DNA of 64,000 bases from Promicromonospora panici (GCF_900608595.1 NZ_UWYY01000003.1:248001-312000), one strand, 5' to 3'; counted from the first letter of the stretch, positions 31,701 to 43,488 are shown. Notes: generated by a model not told the origin, from the letters alone. A program made the numbers and translations.

Positions 31701-32416
31701 TGCGCGACCCGCCGCACGGCGAACGCCTGCCCCAGGCTGGTCCGCAGGTCGTTCCGGGCAGCGACGGCTTCCTCGAAGGCCGCGGCGTGGTCGGTCCACG
31801 CGGCCTCCTCGATCACCTTGCGGCGCGCGATCTCGCCGAGCAGGGGGCGGGTGAGCAGAGCGACGATCACGCCGAGTATCGGGAACAGGAACCAGGCCGG
31901 CCACCAGGTGACACCGGCGACTATCCACATCGGGATGGTGCCGACGACCGTGCGTCCGGCGCCCCACAGCTGCCGGCGCACCAGCGTGCCGACGGCGTGC
32001 GTGTCGTCGTCGACCCGGTCGAGCACCTCGCCGACGGCCTGCTCGGAGAGCGTCGCCAGCGGCTGCCGCAGCGCGGCGCTGAGCAGGTCGCTGCGCAGCT
32101 TGCCCTCGGCACGGTCCACGACGCTGGCCCAGACGACCTGCCCGACGCCGTCGAACAGCGCACCGCCCACCACGCACAGGGCCAGCAGCACCAGCCCGAC
32201 GACCGTGGCGTCAGCCGCCAGCTGCCCGGCCGCCGCCGTGCCGAGCGCCTGGCCCACGGCGCCCGCGGTGAGGGCGAGGAGCGCGACGACTGCGGTCACA
32301 CCGCGCAGCCGGCGCCAGTCGAGCCGGCGTGCCGGGTCGTCCGCCAGGTGGGTCGCAGGGCGAGGCGACGCCTCGTCAAAAGGCGTGGTCTCAGGGGTCT
32401 GCGGAGCGTCGATCAT
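28706..32416 (-). CDS. Fused two-exporter ABC protein (TMD-NBD-TMD-NBD)
   Basis: A 1236-residue single-chain ABC exporter, in effect a covalent heterodimer. Half 1 has a membrane domain, Walker A GRTGSGKS near 380, a changed signature LSAGEEQ near 483 and Walker B LVVLDEAT near 504. A linker with repeats of DTAEP (about 632-652) leads to half 2, with its own membrane domain, Walker A GQVGSGKS near 1046, canonical LSGGQVQ near 1144 and Walker B LLLADDVS near 1164. In half 2 the catalytic Glu is replaced by Asp, and half 1 has the degenerate signature, so the two ATP sites differ. Most bacterial exporters of this type are two genes. The family A repeat A2 lies upstream. Substrate unknown. Confidence 0.93.
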   Translation of the reverse strand: MIDAPQTPETTPFDEASPRPATHLADDPARRLDWRRLRGVTAVVALLALTAGAVGQALGTAAAGQLAADATVVGLVLLALCVVGGALFDGVGQVVWASVVDRAEGKLRSDLLSAALRQPLATLSEQAVGEVLDRVDDDTHAVGTLVRRQLWGAGRTVVGTIPMWIVAGVTWWPAWFLFPILGVIVALLTRPLLGEIARRKVIEEAAWTDHAAAFEEAVAARNDLRTSLGQAFAVRRVAQLSAVVHEKFRAVVRIEETLLRRAGLVMYALLAGTAVVCAVVASGGDLSVQQLVTLFLVTAMFVGQMDNLVHHLPDIQEGLGAVLRIRQMLAVEPEPEGGDDLPAGPLGLEVRDLTFAYDEGTFALTGVDLTVPAGDTIALVGRTGSGKSTLAALLSRAVEPERGSVFLGGADVRDLDLQKLRGAVGVVTQRTEIIAGTLAENIALFADVPRSGIESAVRELGLTDWVEGMPDGLETLLGPGGTTLSAGEEQLVAFARLLVRHVQLVVLDEATARMDPLTEARVVAASDRLLTGRTGVLIAHRLGTIERADLVAVLDHGRVVQQGPRAVLAHTPGPFRTLLEAGASDGSLDDSAATSRTDATAEARAQSVEAPVVQAGQDNGSVPDGADGTTAPDTAEPDTAEPDTAEPDTAEPPTAEPDAVGGRRRAGTPPDLAEPGDGPSLARGVLHALFIRPKWGLFGAALFLLTSLVAAQGAVTGFLWGRTVEEVGAGELPVGLLVALAALLLMQPLFVSRAMGVYPRWWIEVLLRIRMSVMYGQTRQYRLPATPPGEVVARSMDADRFVRYADRWIDFANGLLIVAVTALISGTWTAGAVLLAVMVVSALASAIGRPIAGRSAAGSSAARARFGRALVSALDSARTVKLAARTPDVRRHLGEVDSGRVTAAIFEHRVQAVLDSVPLVTLYVGVVTAWAFYLTDRWDLATTLLVASAVMGFAWFGVVAGAVVTEAPGTRAWQVATARFAGGADLVSRQQDVDLVTGSAPAPEPAPREPLERLELRNLTAVHDDGTIGVSDVDLEIRRGELVLLLGQVGSGKSSLLSALAGLMEHTGDVRWNGTEVTDAQAFLRPGQVAHVAQVPRVLSGTFSDNVRLDHARDIVGPVQGARLAQDMEEAGGPHALVGHRGVRLSGGQVQRLALARALAAETELLLADDVSSALDASTEIELWAALRERGTTVVGATSKRAALARADRVVVLVDGKVADVGPWAGLAPKWSHLAG

Positions 32417-32496
32417 GGTTTCCTGAGGCTACGTCCAGACACTGACACTCTCCGCCTCTTTTTCCACGGAGCGACCAACCTCACGCCCGCCACCGC

Positions 32497-32595
32497 GAGG
32501 TAGGAGCAGGGCGAGGTAGGAGCAGGGCGCCGCTGCTGTTCTACCTCGCCCTGCTCCTACCTCGCCAGGGTTCTACCTCGTCAGGGTTCTACCTC
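32497..32595. repeat. Family A iterated inverted repeat, locus A2
   Basis: Two forward units gaggtaggagcagggc (32497, 32513) are followed by four inverted cores (gttctacctc-like) at 32538, 32554, 32570 and 32586, all in exact 16-bp phase. It ends one base before the icd stop codon complement at 32597 and lies upstream of the ABC exporter start. Here the inverted side is longer than the forward side, the reverse of A1. Confidence 0.9.
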
Positions 32596-32596
32596 G

Positions 32597-34828
<2,232 letters not shown>

Positions 34829-34843
34829 TTATTGGAATGTGCC

Positions 34844-34863
34844 GATCTCTCGACATCAAGATA
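34844..34863 (-). promoter_or_regulatory. Inverted repeat upstream of icd shared with sucC
   Basis: In the gene direction this reads tatcttgatgtcgagagatc, containing TCTTGATGTCGAGA. The sucC upstream site (54972-54993) contains TCTTGACGTCGAGA, identical over 14 bases but one. It overlaps a possible -35 box (TTGATG) and lies about 40 nt before the icd start. It is a probable operator for a regulator of TCA-cycle genes; which one is not known to me. Confidence 0.6.
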
Positions 34864-34918
34864 CCTGAGCCCCCGGCACTCTCCAGAATCACGAGACGCA
34901 CCTCACGCCCGACGCGGT

Positions 34919-34991
34919 CCCTTGGCTGTGGGCGTGATCGTTGCGACTACGTGCCCGCTTTAGGCGCAACGATGACGCCCACAACCAAGGA
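34919..34991. repeat. Family C inverted repeat, copy C2
   Basis: Left arm cccttggctgtgggcgtgat(cgttgcg) and right arm cgcaacgatgacgcccacaa(ccaagg), about 73 bp overall, lie just after the mdh stop and upstream of the icd promoter. It looks inverted relative to C3, since its left arm matches the reverse complement of the C3 right arm. It probably terminates mdh. Confidence 0.85.
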
Positions 34992-34998
34992 GGGCGGG

Positions 34999-36225
<1,227 letters not shown>

Positions 36226-36227
36226 TC

Positions 36228-37199
36228 ATGTCCCAGGACCTCGCCGCGACCAGCGGCGTCACCGAGGTCGAGGAGCGGTCTCCGAGCCTGCTCTCCCGCC
36301 TGCTCGCCGAGACCTTCGGCACGTTCCTGCTGACGCTCGTGATCGTGGGGATTCTCGTCTACAGCCCGCTGAACAGCTCCGGCGCACTCGGCGTCGCGCT
36401 CGGCGGGGCCTTCGCCTACATCGCGGGTGCCGCAGCCGTCGGCCGCGTCTCCGGTGCACACTTCAACCCGGCGATCTCGCTGGGCGCCTGGCTCGGCGGG
36501 CGCATCTCCGTCAGCAGCATGTTCAGCTACTGGGGCGCGCAGCTCGTCGGCGCGATCCTCTCCGCCGCGGTGCTGTTCGCGACCTTCCCCCGGGGGCTCA
36601 TCGCCCTGCTCCAGGGGCAGAACCCGGATATCCAGAGTGTCTCGGACGTCTTCGACTCGGCCGTGAACGGCTTCGCGACGAACTCGCCGCTCTACCTGCA
36701 GACGCAGGGCGGGGCGGAGTTCGGCTGGCTGCCCGCGCTGCTGGTCGAGGTCATCATCTCTGCTGTGCTCGTGGGTGTGTACCTGGGCGTCCACGACCAC
36801 CGCAGCAAGGTCGGCTACGCCCCGGTCGCCGTCGGTAGCGCCATCGCGGCGCTGACCCTCATCTCGTTCTTTGTCACCAACACCGGGATGAACCCTGCCC
36901 GCTCGACCGCCGCCGCGCTCTTCGCGAACGACTGGGGCGGCGACGGCTCCGGCCGCCAGCTCTGGCTGTTCTGGATCGCGCCGCTCGTCGGTGCCGCCCT
37001 GGCCGCGCTGTTCTACCGCGCGTTCGCCTCGGCAGAGCCCGAGGAGCTCGAAGAGCTCGATGAGGACGACGACGAGGACGAGGACGACGACGAGCTCGTC
37101 GTCGTGCCGGCCGGCCCCAAGGCTGAGGCCACGGAGGAGGAGCCGGCCGAGCCGAAGACCGAGCCCGAGGCGGAGAAGAAGGCCGACGACAAGGCCTGA
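36228..37199 (+). CDS. MIP-family channel (aquaporin-like) with acidic C-tail
   Basis: A 323-residue channel with six helices and the two half-helix NPA motifs, HFNPAIS near residue 80 and GMNPARS near 220. The conserved pore Arg follows the second NPA. Aligning by NPA spacing to E. coli AqpZ, the selectivity-filter His (helix 5, 12 residues before the second NPA) is Thr, and the Phe (helix 2, 20 before the first NPA) is Gly, so the pore should be wider than a water-only channel; glycerol or other small solutes are possible. The last 55 residues are extremely acidic then Glu/Lys-rich and probably cytoplasmic. AAGGA lies 9 nt before the ATG. A strong terminator follows. Confidence 0.88.
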   Translation: MSQDLAATSGVTEVEERSPSLLSRLLAETFGTFLLTLVIVGILVYSPLNSSGALGVALGGAFAYIAGAAAVGRVSGAHFNPAISLGAWLGGRISVSSMFSYWGAQLVGAILSAAVLFATFPRGLIALLQGQNPDIQSVSDVFDSAVNGFATNSPLYLQTQGGAEFGWLPALLVEVIISAVLVGVYLGVHDHRSKVGYAPVAVGSAIAALTLISFFVTNTGMNPARSTAAALFANDWGGDGSGRQLWLFWIAPLVGAALAALFYRAFASAEPEELEELDEDDDEDEDDDELVVVPAGPKAEATEEEPAEPKTEPEAEKKADDKA

Positions 37200-37214
37200 C
37201 CTCAGGCACCTCCT

Positions 37215-37268
37215 GCACGACGGCGGGGCCGCATCTTCCGTATGGGAGGTGCGGCCCCGCCGTCGTGC
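37215..37268 (+). terminator. Aquaporin terminator
   Basis: A 19-bp perfect stem (gcacgacggcggggccgca, 37215-37233 with 37250-37268) with a 16-nt loop lies 15 bp after the aquaporin stop. It has no U-tract. Confidence 0.85.
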
Positions 37269-37354
37269 GGGCGCTGTGTCCCGTTTGCGCAGACCATGCG
37301 CCGATCAACCGCCGTTTGCCGGGGCGCCACCCCGCAGCGCTACGATCCCGCATC

Positions 37355-38488
37355 ATGGCCGATACGAAGCAGACGCCCCGGGACGAACCGGAACCGGCCG
37401 CGACCGAAGCGGAGACGGTGGCCGACGCAGCACCCGAGGAGTCCGCGCCGGCGGGCCCTGCGGACGACGCCGGGGACGACACCCACGCCACGGACGCCGA
37501 CCAGACCGACGCCGAGGCCGACGCTGACGCCGGCACCCCAGCGACCGACGGTCCGACGACCATCGCCACCCCCGACGACACCCCCGCGGGCCCCTACCCG
37601 ACGCGGGTCGGCTGGGTCGTCGCCGCGTTCCTGTTCTTCTGGCCGCTCGCGATCCCCGCGCTCGTGCAGTCGATGCGCACGGCCGAGGCCAACGGCACGG
37701 GAAACGCCCGCCGCGCGAAGAAGTCCTCGGTGCGCACCCTCGACTTCGCGCTGGGCGCGGTCGTGCTGGGCGCGCTGGGCATCGTCGGGCTCGTGATCGG
37801 CGTCGCCGCCGCGCCCACCTACGCGTCGTCGCTCCCGCCTGGATTCGTCGCGGCCGCCAAGTCGTTCGTCCCGCCGGCCCTCGCGGGCCCGCTCGGCATC
37901 ACGCTGCCCGACGACGGCGCCCCGGTCGCCGCGCCGACGTCGTCCCCCGAGCCGACGAACGAGCCGTACCCGACGGCGGCCACCGACCTGCCGTCCGACC
38001 CGTACGCGGAGCCCTTGCCCGAGGACTCCGTCCCGGAGCCGATGCCGGAGGCCGGCGAACCGGAGCCGACTGACGAGCCGACCCCGGCGTCGGGCGCGAC
38101 GGCCACAGCCGGGGCGGAGATCCCCGACCTGGAGGTGGGCGACTGCATCGACACGTCCGCGACGTCGGGCCAGACCACGCTGTACCGGATTCCCGTGGTG
38201 TCCTGCACCACCGCGCACGGTGGCGAGATCTACGCCGAGACGACGGCGCCCGACAGCCTCGCCGGGGACCGATCGACGCCGACCCAGCAGGCACTGTGGG
38301 ACGCCGCGGACGCGTACTGCTACCCGCAGTTCGCGGAGTTCGTGGGCATGCGCTGGGCCAAGTCGGAGCTGCTGTACTGGCCGATAGCGCCGTCGGAGGC
38401 GAGCTGGGCCGAAGGCGACCGCCGCATCCTGTGCGTGATCGAGTCGGAGCGGCCGGTGACGGGTTCCCTCGCCGGCGCGGAGCGCTGA
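37355..38488 (+). CDS. Membrane protein with dispanin-like helices and septum-formation-type domain
   Basis: A 377-residue protein. An acidic Asp/Ala/Thr-rich cytoplasmic N-terminus (about residues 1-80) leads into two helices (VGWVVAAFLFFWPLAIPALVQSMR and LDFALGAVVLGALGIVGLVIGV) in the arrangement of CD225/dispanin proteins. A Pro/Glu linker follows (about 195-250), then an extracytoplasmic domain of the septum-formation-like family, with cysteines in VGDCIDT, VVSCTTAHGGEIYA, DAYCYPQF and RILCVIE. The ATG has TACGAT 8 nt upstream and no ribosome binding site. The role is unknown; relatives are often cell-envelope proteins of actinobacteria. Confidence 0.8.
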   Translation: MADTKQTPRDEPEPAATEAETVADAAPEESAPAGPADDAGDDTHATDADQTDAEADADAGTPATDGPTTIATPDDTPAGPYPTRVGWVVAAFLFFWPLAIPALVQSMRTAEANGTGNARRAKKSSVRTLDFALGAVVLGALGIVGLVIGVAAAPTYASSLPPGFVAAAKSFVPPALAGPLGITLPDDGAPVAAPTSSPEPTNEPYPTAATDLPSDPYAEPLPEDSVPEPMPEAGEPEPTDEPTPASGATATAGAEIPDLEVGDCIDTSATSGQTTLYRIPVVSCTTAHGGEIYAETTAPDSLAGDRSTPTQQALWDAADAYCYPQFAEFVGMRWAKSELLYWPIAPSEASWAEGDRRILCVIESERPVTGSLAGAER

Positions 38489-38546
38489 CCTGCCGCTCTG
38501 ACCTGCCAGGCGTGCCGGGGCGCACGCGGCCCCGGACGTCAGATGC

Positions 38547-39008
38547 TCAGATGCTGGGCGTCGCCACGGCAAGGATGCCGATCAGCACCGCCGTCGTGCC
38601 GTAGAGGATGATGTCGACGGTGCGCGTGCGGATGACGAGCCCCACGGGCCGGTCGAGCACCGCGCGGAAGATCGCGCACACCACGAGGACCACACCGATG
38701 CCGATCGCCCCGGCGCGCGCTCCGGCGAACATCCCGACCAGGACCGAGAGGGCCACACCGCCGAGGACGAGCCAGACCGCGAGATTGCTGCGCTGCAGCT
38801 CGGGCAGCGTCATGTCGGGGGCCTCGCCGCCGAGTGGCTCACTGCGGTCGAGCTCCTGGCTGGTCGTCTGGCCGGCCACGGCCGAAGCCATGGCCAGTCC
38901 GGCCTGTCCGGTGCGTTCGAGCGTAGCCGTTCCGGCCGGGGCCGGCTCGAGGAGCGTCGTGGCGCCACCCCGTGCGCCGGAGGCGGTCCGCGTCTCACTG
39001 AGATCCAC
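38547..39008 (-). CDS. DUF3017 membrane protein
   Basis: A 153-residue protein of the DUF3017 family, found next to purH and mdh in many actinobacteria. The N-terminal 70 residues are polar and variable. Three hydrophobic helices follow (LAVWLVLGGVALSVLVGMFAG, AIGIGVVLVVCAIFRAVL, IILYGTTAVLIGILAVA), with the conserved DRPVGLVIRTRTVDIILYG between the second and third. The GTG at 39008 is chosen because TACCCT lies 6 nt upstream (leaderless), giving the usual length; frames further upstream lack support. The function is not known. Here the gene is separated from purH by a flavoenzyme on the other strand. Confidence 0.82.
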   Translation of the reverse strand: MDLSETRTASGARGGATTLLEPAPAGTATLERTGQAGLAMASAVAGQTTSQELDRSEPLGGEAPDMTLPELQRSNLAVWLVLGGVALSVLVGMFAGARAGAIGIGVVLVVCAIFRAVLDRPVGLVIRTRTVDIILYGTTAVLIGILAVATPSI

Positions 39009-39117
39009 GGGACGAGGGTACAACCGAAACGTCGCGATTCGGCAGAGCCGTGACCTGCTTGCAACCCGAATCGCAGCGCGTTCCCAGGTTGGCGGCCTGC
39101 GAGCTACCGTGAGGTTC

Positions 39118-40563
39118 ATGCCCACGCCTTCAGCATCGGACCTCAGCAGCATCGTCATCGTGGGCGCGGGACTTGCGGGCGCACAAACCGCCGCGGCCCT
39201 GCGTAAGCACGGCTTCGAGGGCCGCCTGACGGTGCTCGGCGCGGAGGGTCTGCCGCCCTACGACCGCCCGCCGCTGTCCAAGGAGCTGCTCAAGCGCACC
39301 GAGCCGGTGTGGCTCGCCGACGATCTCGGCGTCGACCTGACCGCCCTCGCCGACGACCTGCGGCTCGCCGACCCGGCGGTGCGCCTCGAGGTGGACCGCG
39401 AGCGGGCGTTGGTGCGGACGTCGTCGGGCGACGACGTCGCGGCGGACGCCGTCGTCCTGGCCTGCGGCAGTGCGGCCGTCCGACCCGCGGGCTGGGACGC
39501 CGCGATCACGCTGCACACGGCAGCCGACGCCGAGCGGCTGCGCGCCGCCCTGGTGCCCGGGATGCGGCTCGTGGTGGTGGGCGCCGGCTGGATCGGGGCA
39601 GAGGTCGCCGGGGTCGCGGCGGGCGCGGGCGCGCGCGTCACGGTCGTGGAGGCGGGGCCGGCGCCACTGGAGCGGCAGCTCGGCCGGAAGGTCGGCGGCC
39701 TGCTCGCCCCCTGGTACGAGGACGCCGGGGTCACCCTGGTCACGGACGTCGCCGTCGACCAGGTGCTGCCCGGCACACGCGAGAACCCGGAGGACGGCGC
39801 GCGGGTGACGCTCGCCGACGGCCGCGTGCTGGACGCCGACCTGGTGCTGGCCGCGGTGGGTGCGCGGCCGGCGTCGGGCTGGCTCTCGGGTTCGCTGCCG
39901 CTGGAGTCGAACGGCGGGCTGCGGGTCAACCGCGCAGGCCGGCTCATGGGGCTGCACTCCCCCACGGACCCGGCGGGCCGGCTGCACCTGGACGCACTGC
40001 GGCGCGTCTGGGCGGTCGGCGACATCGCGACGCGCGAGCACCCGGTGTTCGGGCCGGTCCCCGGCGGGCACTGGTCAGCTGCCCTGCACGACCCCGACGC
40101 CACCGTCCGGGCCCTGCTCGGCCTCGACGAGCGCGCCGCCGAGCCCGAGCACGTACGCGCCCGGCTCGGGCTCGCGCCGGTCCCGGCGCACGCGCCCTAC
40201 GTCTTCTCGCAGCAGCTCGGGCACGACCTGGCGCTGTTCGGCGTGCCGTCCCCGTTCGACGAGGTGGTGCTGCGCGGCGCCCCCGCGCCTTCGGGCGGAC
40301 CTGTCGCGAGCGAACCGCTCGCAGCGGGCAGGCCGGTCGCGGCGGGCGGATGGGCGGCGCTCTACCTGGAGAACGCGCTGGACCGGCACCCCCGCCGCAC
40401 CCCGGACGGTCACCGCGTGGCGACAGTCCGGGCAGTGCTGCTGGTCGACTCCCCGCGCGAGGTGGGGCAGGTACGCAAGCTGATGAACCGCGGCATGCCG
40501 CTCGAGGTGGACCTGACCCGCGCCCTGGACCCGACGATCAAGCTGAAGGACGCGACCGTCTGA
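39118..40563 (+). CDS. NAD(P)/FAD-dependent ferredoxin reductase-like oxidoreductase
   Basis: A 481-residue pyridine nucleotide-disulfide oxidoreductase-type flavoprotein. The FAD motif IVIVGAGLAGAQTAAALRKHGFEGRLTVLG is at about residues 11-40, then PYDRPPLSKELLKR, typical of ferredoxin/putidaredoxin/rubredoxin reductases. The NAD motif LVVVGAGWIGAEVAGVAAGAGARVTVVE is near 151-178, and VWAVGDIATREHPVFG completes the FAD site near 297. A longer C-terminal region (about 330-481) exceeds the usual reductase domain, but no known domain was recognised. TACCGT ends 7 nt before the ATG (leaderless). It converges on purH. It probably reduces a ferredoxin for a monooxygenase, but no partner is adjacent. 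Confidence 0.87.
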   Translation: MPTPSASDLSSIVIVGAGLAGAQTAAALRKHGFEGRLTVLGAEGLPPYDRPPLSKELLKRTEPVWLADDLGVDLTALADDLRLADPAVRLEVDRERALVRTSSGDDVAADAVVLACGSAAVRPAGWDAAITLHTAADAERLRAALVPGMRLVVVGAGWIGAEVAGVAAGAGARVTVVEAGPAPLERQLGRKVGGLLAPWYEDAGVTLVTDVAVDQVLPGTRENPEDGARVTLADGRVLDADLVLAAVGARPASGWLSGSLPLESNGGLRVNRAGRLMGLHSPTDPAGRLHLDALRRVWAVGDIATREHPVFGPVPGGHWSAALHDPDATVRALLGLDERAAEPEHVRARLGLAPVPAHAPYVFSQQLGHDLALFGVPSPFDEVVLRGAPAPSGGPVASEPLAAGRPVAAGGWAALYLENALDRHPRRTPDGHRVATVRAVLLVDSPREVGQVRKLMNRGMPLEVDLTRALDPTIKLKDATV

Positions 40564-40586
40564 CCCCGTTTGACCTCGCTGCCGGG

Positions 40587-42230
40587 TCAGTGGGCGAAGT
40601 GGCGCGTGCCCGTCAGGTACATGGTGATCCCGGCTGCCTCAGCCGCCTTGATCACCTCGTCGTCGCGGATCGAGCCACCCGGCTGCACGACGGCGGTCAC
40701 CCCGGCGTCGAGCAGCACCTGCAGGCCGTCCGCGAACGGGAAGAACGCGTCCGACGCCGCGACGGCGCCCCGGGCGCGCTCGGCGCCGTCGGCCAGGGTG
40801 TTGGCGCGCTCGACCGACAGGCGGCACGAGTCGACGCGGTTCACCTGGCCCATGCCAATGCCGACCGCCGCGCCATCGCGCGCCAGGAGGATCGCGTTCG
40901 ACTTGGCGGCGCGCACCGCCTTCCAGGCGAAGGCGAGGTCGGCGAGCACCTCGGGCGATGCCGCCGTGCCCGTCGCGAGGGTCCAGTTCTCCGGGGCGTC
41001 GCCGTCGGCCTGGAACCGGTCGGTGGCCTGCATGAGCAGCCCGCCCGAGATCGGCCGGGTCTCCACCGAGCCGGACGGCGCCTCCGGCACGACCAGCAGC
41101 CGGATGTTCTTCTTCGCCTGCAGGATCTCCAGCGCCTCCGGCTCGAAGCCCGTTGCCACGACGACCTCGGTGAACACCGGGGCAATCTGTTCGGCCGCGG
41201 CCGCCGTGATCACGCCGTTGGCCGCGATCACGCCGCCGAACGCGCTGACCGGGTCCGTCGCGTGCGCCTTGGCGTGCGCCTCGGCGATGTCGGCGCCGAC
41301 GGCGATCCCGCACGGGTTGGCGTGCTTGATGATCGCCACGGCGGGGCCTGAGTGGTCCCAGGCGGCACGCCACGCCGCGTCGGCGTCGACATAGTTGTTG
41401 TAGCTCATGGCCTTGCCGTGCAGCTGTTCGGCCTGGGCCAGGCCCGTGACGCCGTCGCCGCGCGTGTACAGGGCGGCGCGCTGGTGCGGGTTCTCGCCGT
41501 AGCGGAGCACGTCGGCGCGGTCCCAGGTGCCGCCGACCCAGGCGGGGAACCCGGAGTGCTGCGGCTCGCCCTCGACCGTCACCTCGTCCGTGGGCGACAC
41601 GACGCTGCTCATCCAGGAGGCCACGGCGACGTCGTACGTCGCGGTGTGCACGAACGCCTCGGCGGCGAGCGCCTTGCGCTGCGCGTACGTGAACCCGCCG
41701 GCGCGGACGGCGTCGACCACCGCGGAGTAGGCGTTCGGGTCGACGACCACTGCCACGCTCGGGTGGTTCTTCGCGGCCGCGCGCACCATGGACGGCCCGC
41801 CGATGTCGATCTGCTCGACGACGGCGTCCGGGCCGGCTCCCGATGCGACGGTGGCCGCGAACGGGTACAGGTTTACGACGACGAGCTCGAAGGGCTGGAT
41901 CTCGAGCTCGGCGAGCTGGGTCAGGTGGTCCTGCTTGCGGGTGTCGGCGAGGATGCCGGCATGCACGCGCGGGTGGAGCGTCTTGACCCGGCCCTCGAAG
42001 CACTCGGGGAAGCCCGTGAGCTGCTCGACGGGGGTGACGGGGATGCCGGCGTCGGCGATCCTCGATGCGGTGGACCCGGTGGAGACCAGCTCGACCCCGG
42101 CGTCGTGCAGCGCGGTGGCGAGCTCGATCAGGCCGGACTTGTCGTAGACGCTCAGCAGGGCGCGCCGGACGGGGCGCTGGGAGTCGTCGGTGAGCTGGAC
42201 GTCAGGTGTGGACGGGGCGCCGGACATGGC
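40587..42230 (-). CDS. purH: Bifunctional AICAR formyltransferase/IMP cyclohydrolase
   Basis: PurH catalyses the last two steps of IMP synthesis: transfer of a formyl group from 10-formyl-THF to AICAR, and ring closure. The 547-residue protein has the MGS-like cyclohydrolase domain at the N-terminus ([46 protein letters not shown]) and the formyltransferase domain, with [14 protein letters not shown] near 296 and the C-terminal [14 protein letters not shown]. The ATG at 42230 has GAGGAG 7 nt upstream and gives the family start; an upstream in-frame extension lies in the riboswitch. A ZTP aptamer precedes it, so it is linked to glyA in regulation. Confidence 0.97.
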   Translation of the reverse strand, partial: AMSGAPSTPDVQLTDDSQRPVRRALLSVYDKSGLIELATALHDAGVELVSTGSTASRIADAGIPVTPVEQLTGFPECFEGRVKTLHPRVHAGILADTRKQDHLTQLAELEIQPFELVVVNLYPFAATVASGAGPDAVVEQIDIGGPSMVRAAAKNHPSVAVVVDPNAYSAVVDAVRAGGFTYAQRKALAAEAFVHTATYDVAVASWMSSVVSPTDEVTVEGEPQHSGFPAWVGGTWDRADVLRYGENPHQRAALYTRGDGVTGLAQAEQLHGKAMSYNNYVDADAAWRAAWDHSGPAVAIIKHANPCGIAVGADIAEAHAKAHATDPVSAFGGVIAANGVITAAAAEQIAPVFTEVVVATGFEPEALEILQAKKNIRLLVVPEAPSGSVETRPISGGLLMQATDRFQADGDAPENWTLATGTAASPEVLADLAFAWKAVRAAKSNAILLARDGAAVGIGMGQVNRVDSCRLSVERANTLADGAERARGAVAASDAFFPFADGLQVLLDAGVTAVVQPGGSIRDDEVIKAAEAAGITMYLTGTRHFAH

Positions 42231-42261
42231 GGTTCTCCTCGGAGGTAGCTTCGCGGAAAAC

Positions 42262-42344
42262 CCTGGCACCCAGGCGGGCGGCGCGCATCACGGGTCGCTC
42301 GGCCGCTCCCCGGTGGTGACCCACCCTCGCCAGTAACGGCCGCG
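42262..42344 (-). promoter_or_regulatory. ZTP (pfl) riboswitch upstream of purH
   Basis: In the gene direction this reads cggccgttactggcg (42328-42342), then a ggtgg/ccacc hairpin, ccggggagcggcc, a linker, and cccgcctgggtgcc (about 42265-42278). It has the same conserved core as the glyA element: CUGGCG, CCACCGGGGAGCG and CCGCCUGGG. A possible switch is visible: CCTGG-GTG-CCAGG followed by GTTTT can form a small terminator using the same CCUGG strand that the aptamer needs for its pseudoknot, about 30 nt before the ribosome binding site. ZTP or ZMP is the known ligand class. Confidence 0.92.
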
Positions 42345-42418
42345 TCCAGTCTAGCGGTGCGGGGAACCAGCCCGGGTTCTTGCGCCCACGCCCGGACAAC
42401 TCGCCGACCTCGCGGCGG

Positions 42419-43471
42419 TCACGCCGCTGGCAGGTCGGACAGGTCCAGCACGAACCGGTAGCGCACGTCGTTCGCGGCGAGCCGGCGCATGGCCGTCGAC
42501 ACCCGTGCGGAGGGCAGCACCTCGACGTCGGCGGTGATGCCGTGCTCACCGCAGAAGTCGAGGAGCTCCTGCGTGCGGGGTCGCCCGCCGCTGCCGGCCG
42601 ACGCCAGGCTCTTGCGGCCGATCAGCAGATCCATGGTCTCCAGCGAGACCGGACCCAGGTAGCCCAGCGAGACGAGGGTGCCGTCGAGCGCCACGAGGCG
42701 CAGCAGCTTCCCGACGTCGTGCAGAGCGGAGATGGTGTCGATCAGCAGGTCGATGCCGTTCGCCGCGCGGGCCAGCGCCTGCTCGTCGCTGGTGACGAGG
42801 ATGTCGTCGGCGCCGAGCCGCCGGGCGTCGTCAGCCTTGCCGGCCGACCGGGTGAGCACGACGACGCGCGCGCCGAGCGCCTTGGCGAGGCGCACCGCGA
42901 GGTGCCCGAGGCCGCCGAGGCCCGCCACCCCGACGGTCATGCCGGGGCCGGCGCCCCACCGGCGCAGCGGCTCCCAGACCGTGACGCCGGCGCACAGCAG
43001 CGGCGCGACGGCGGCCGGATCGAGATTCTCGGGGCGGTGATAGGCGAAGCCTTCCCGCACCACGTACTCGCTGGAGTAGCCGCCGAGCGTCGTGCTGCCG
43101 TCGTACCGGTCGCGCCCGCCGTAGGTGAGCGTCGGGAACTCGGTGCAGAAGTTCTCCTGCCCCGCCCGGCACATCGCGCAGGTGCCGCACGAGTCGACGA
43201 TGTTGCCCACCGCCACCTGGTCGCCGATCCGGAACCTCGTGACGTCCGAGCCGGTCGCCACGACTTCGCCGACGAACTCGTGCCCGGGGACCACCAGCTC
43301 GTTCCCGTCCCGGTCCGGCAGCGCGGCCAGCGCCGACAGGTCGCTGAAGCAGACCCCGCAGTAGCTGACGCGGACCGCCAGGTCGTCCGGGCGCAGGTCT
43401 CTGCGCTCGATGGTGCGGAGCGCGAGCTCCTCGTCGGGGCGGCGCGCCCCGTAGCCGGTAGTGCTACGCAT
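42419..43471 (-). CDS. Zinc-dependent alcohol dehydrogenase
   Basis: A 350-residue NAD(P)-dependent MDR alcohol dehydrogenase, similar to the YahK/AdhC-type group. Catalytic zinc ligands are in YCGVCFSDL (Cys near 39) and VPGHEFVGEV (His-Glu near 62). The structural zinc Cys set is CGTCAMCRAGQENFC (about 95-110). The cofactor motif VGVAGLGGLGHLAVRLAKALGARVVVL is near 173-198. The ATG at 43471 has GGAAGGAG about 6 nt upstream. It is divergent from a TetR regulator, with an inverted repeat in the 120-bp gap, so it is probably repressed by that regulator and induced by an aldehyde or aromatic substrate. The exact substrate is unknown. Confidence 0.9.
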   Translation of the reverse strand: MRSTTGYGARRPDEELALRTIERRDLRPDDLAVRVSYCGVCFSDLSALAALPDRDGNELVVPGHEFVGEVVATGSDVTRFRIGDQVAVGNIVDSCGTCAMCRAGQENFCTEFPTLTYGGRDRYDGSTTLGGYSSEYVVREGFAYHRPENLDPAAVAPLLCAGVTVWEPLRRWGAGPGMTVGVAGLGGLGHLAVRLAKALGARVVVLTRSAGKADDARRLGADDILVTSDEQALARAANGIDLLIDTISALHDVGKLLRLVALDGTLVSLGYLGPVSLETMDLLIGRKSLASAGSGGRPRTQELLDFCGEHGITADVEVLPSARVSTAMRRLAANDVRYRFVLDLSDLPAA

Positions 43472-43488
43472 GCAAGCTCCTTCCAAAA

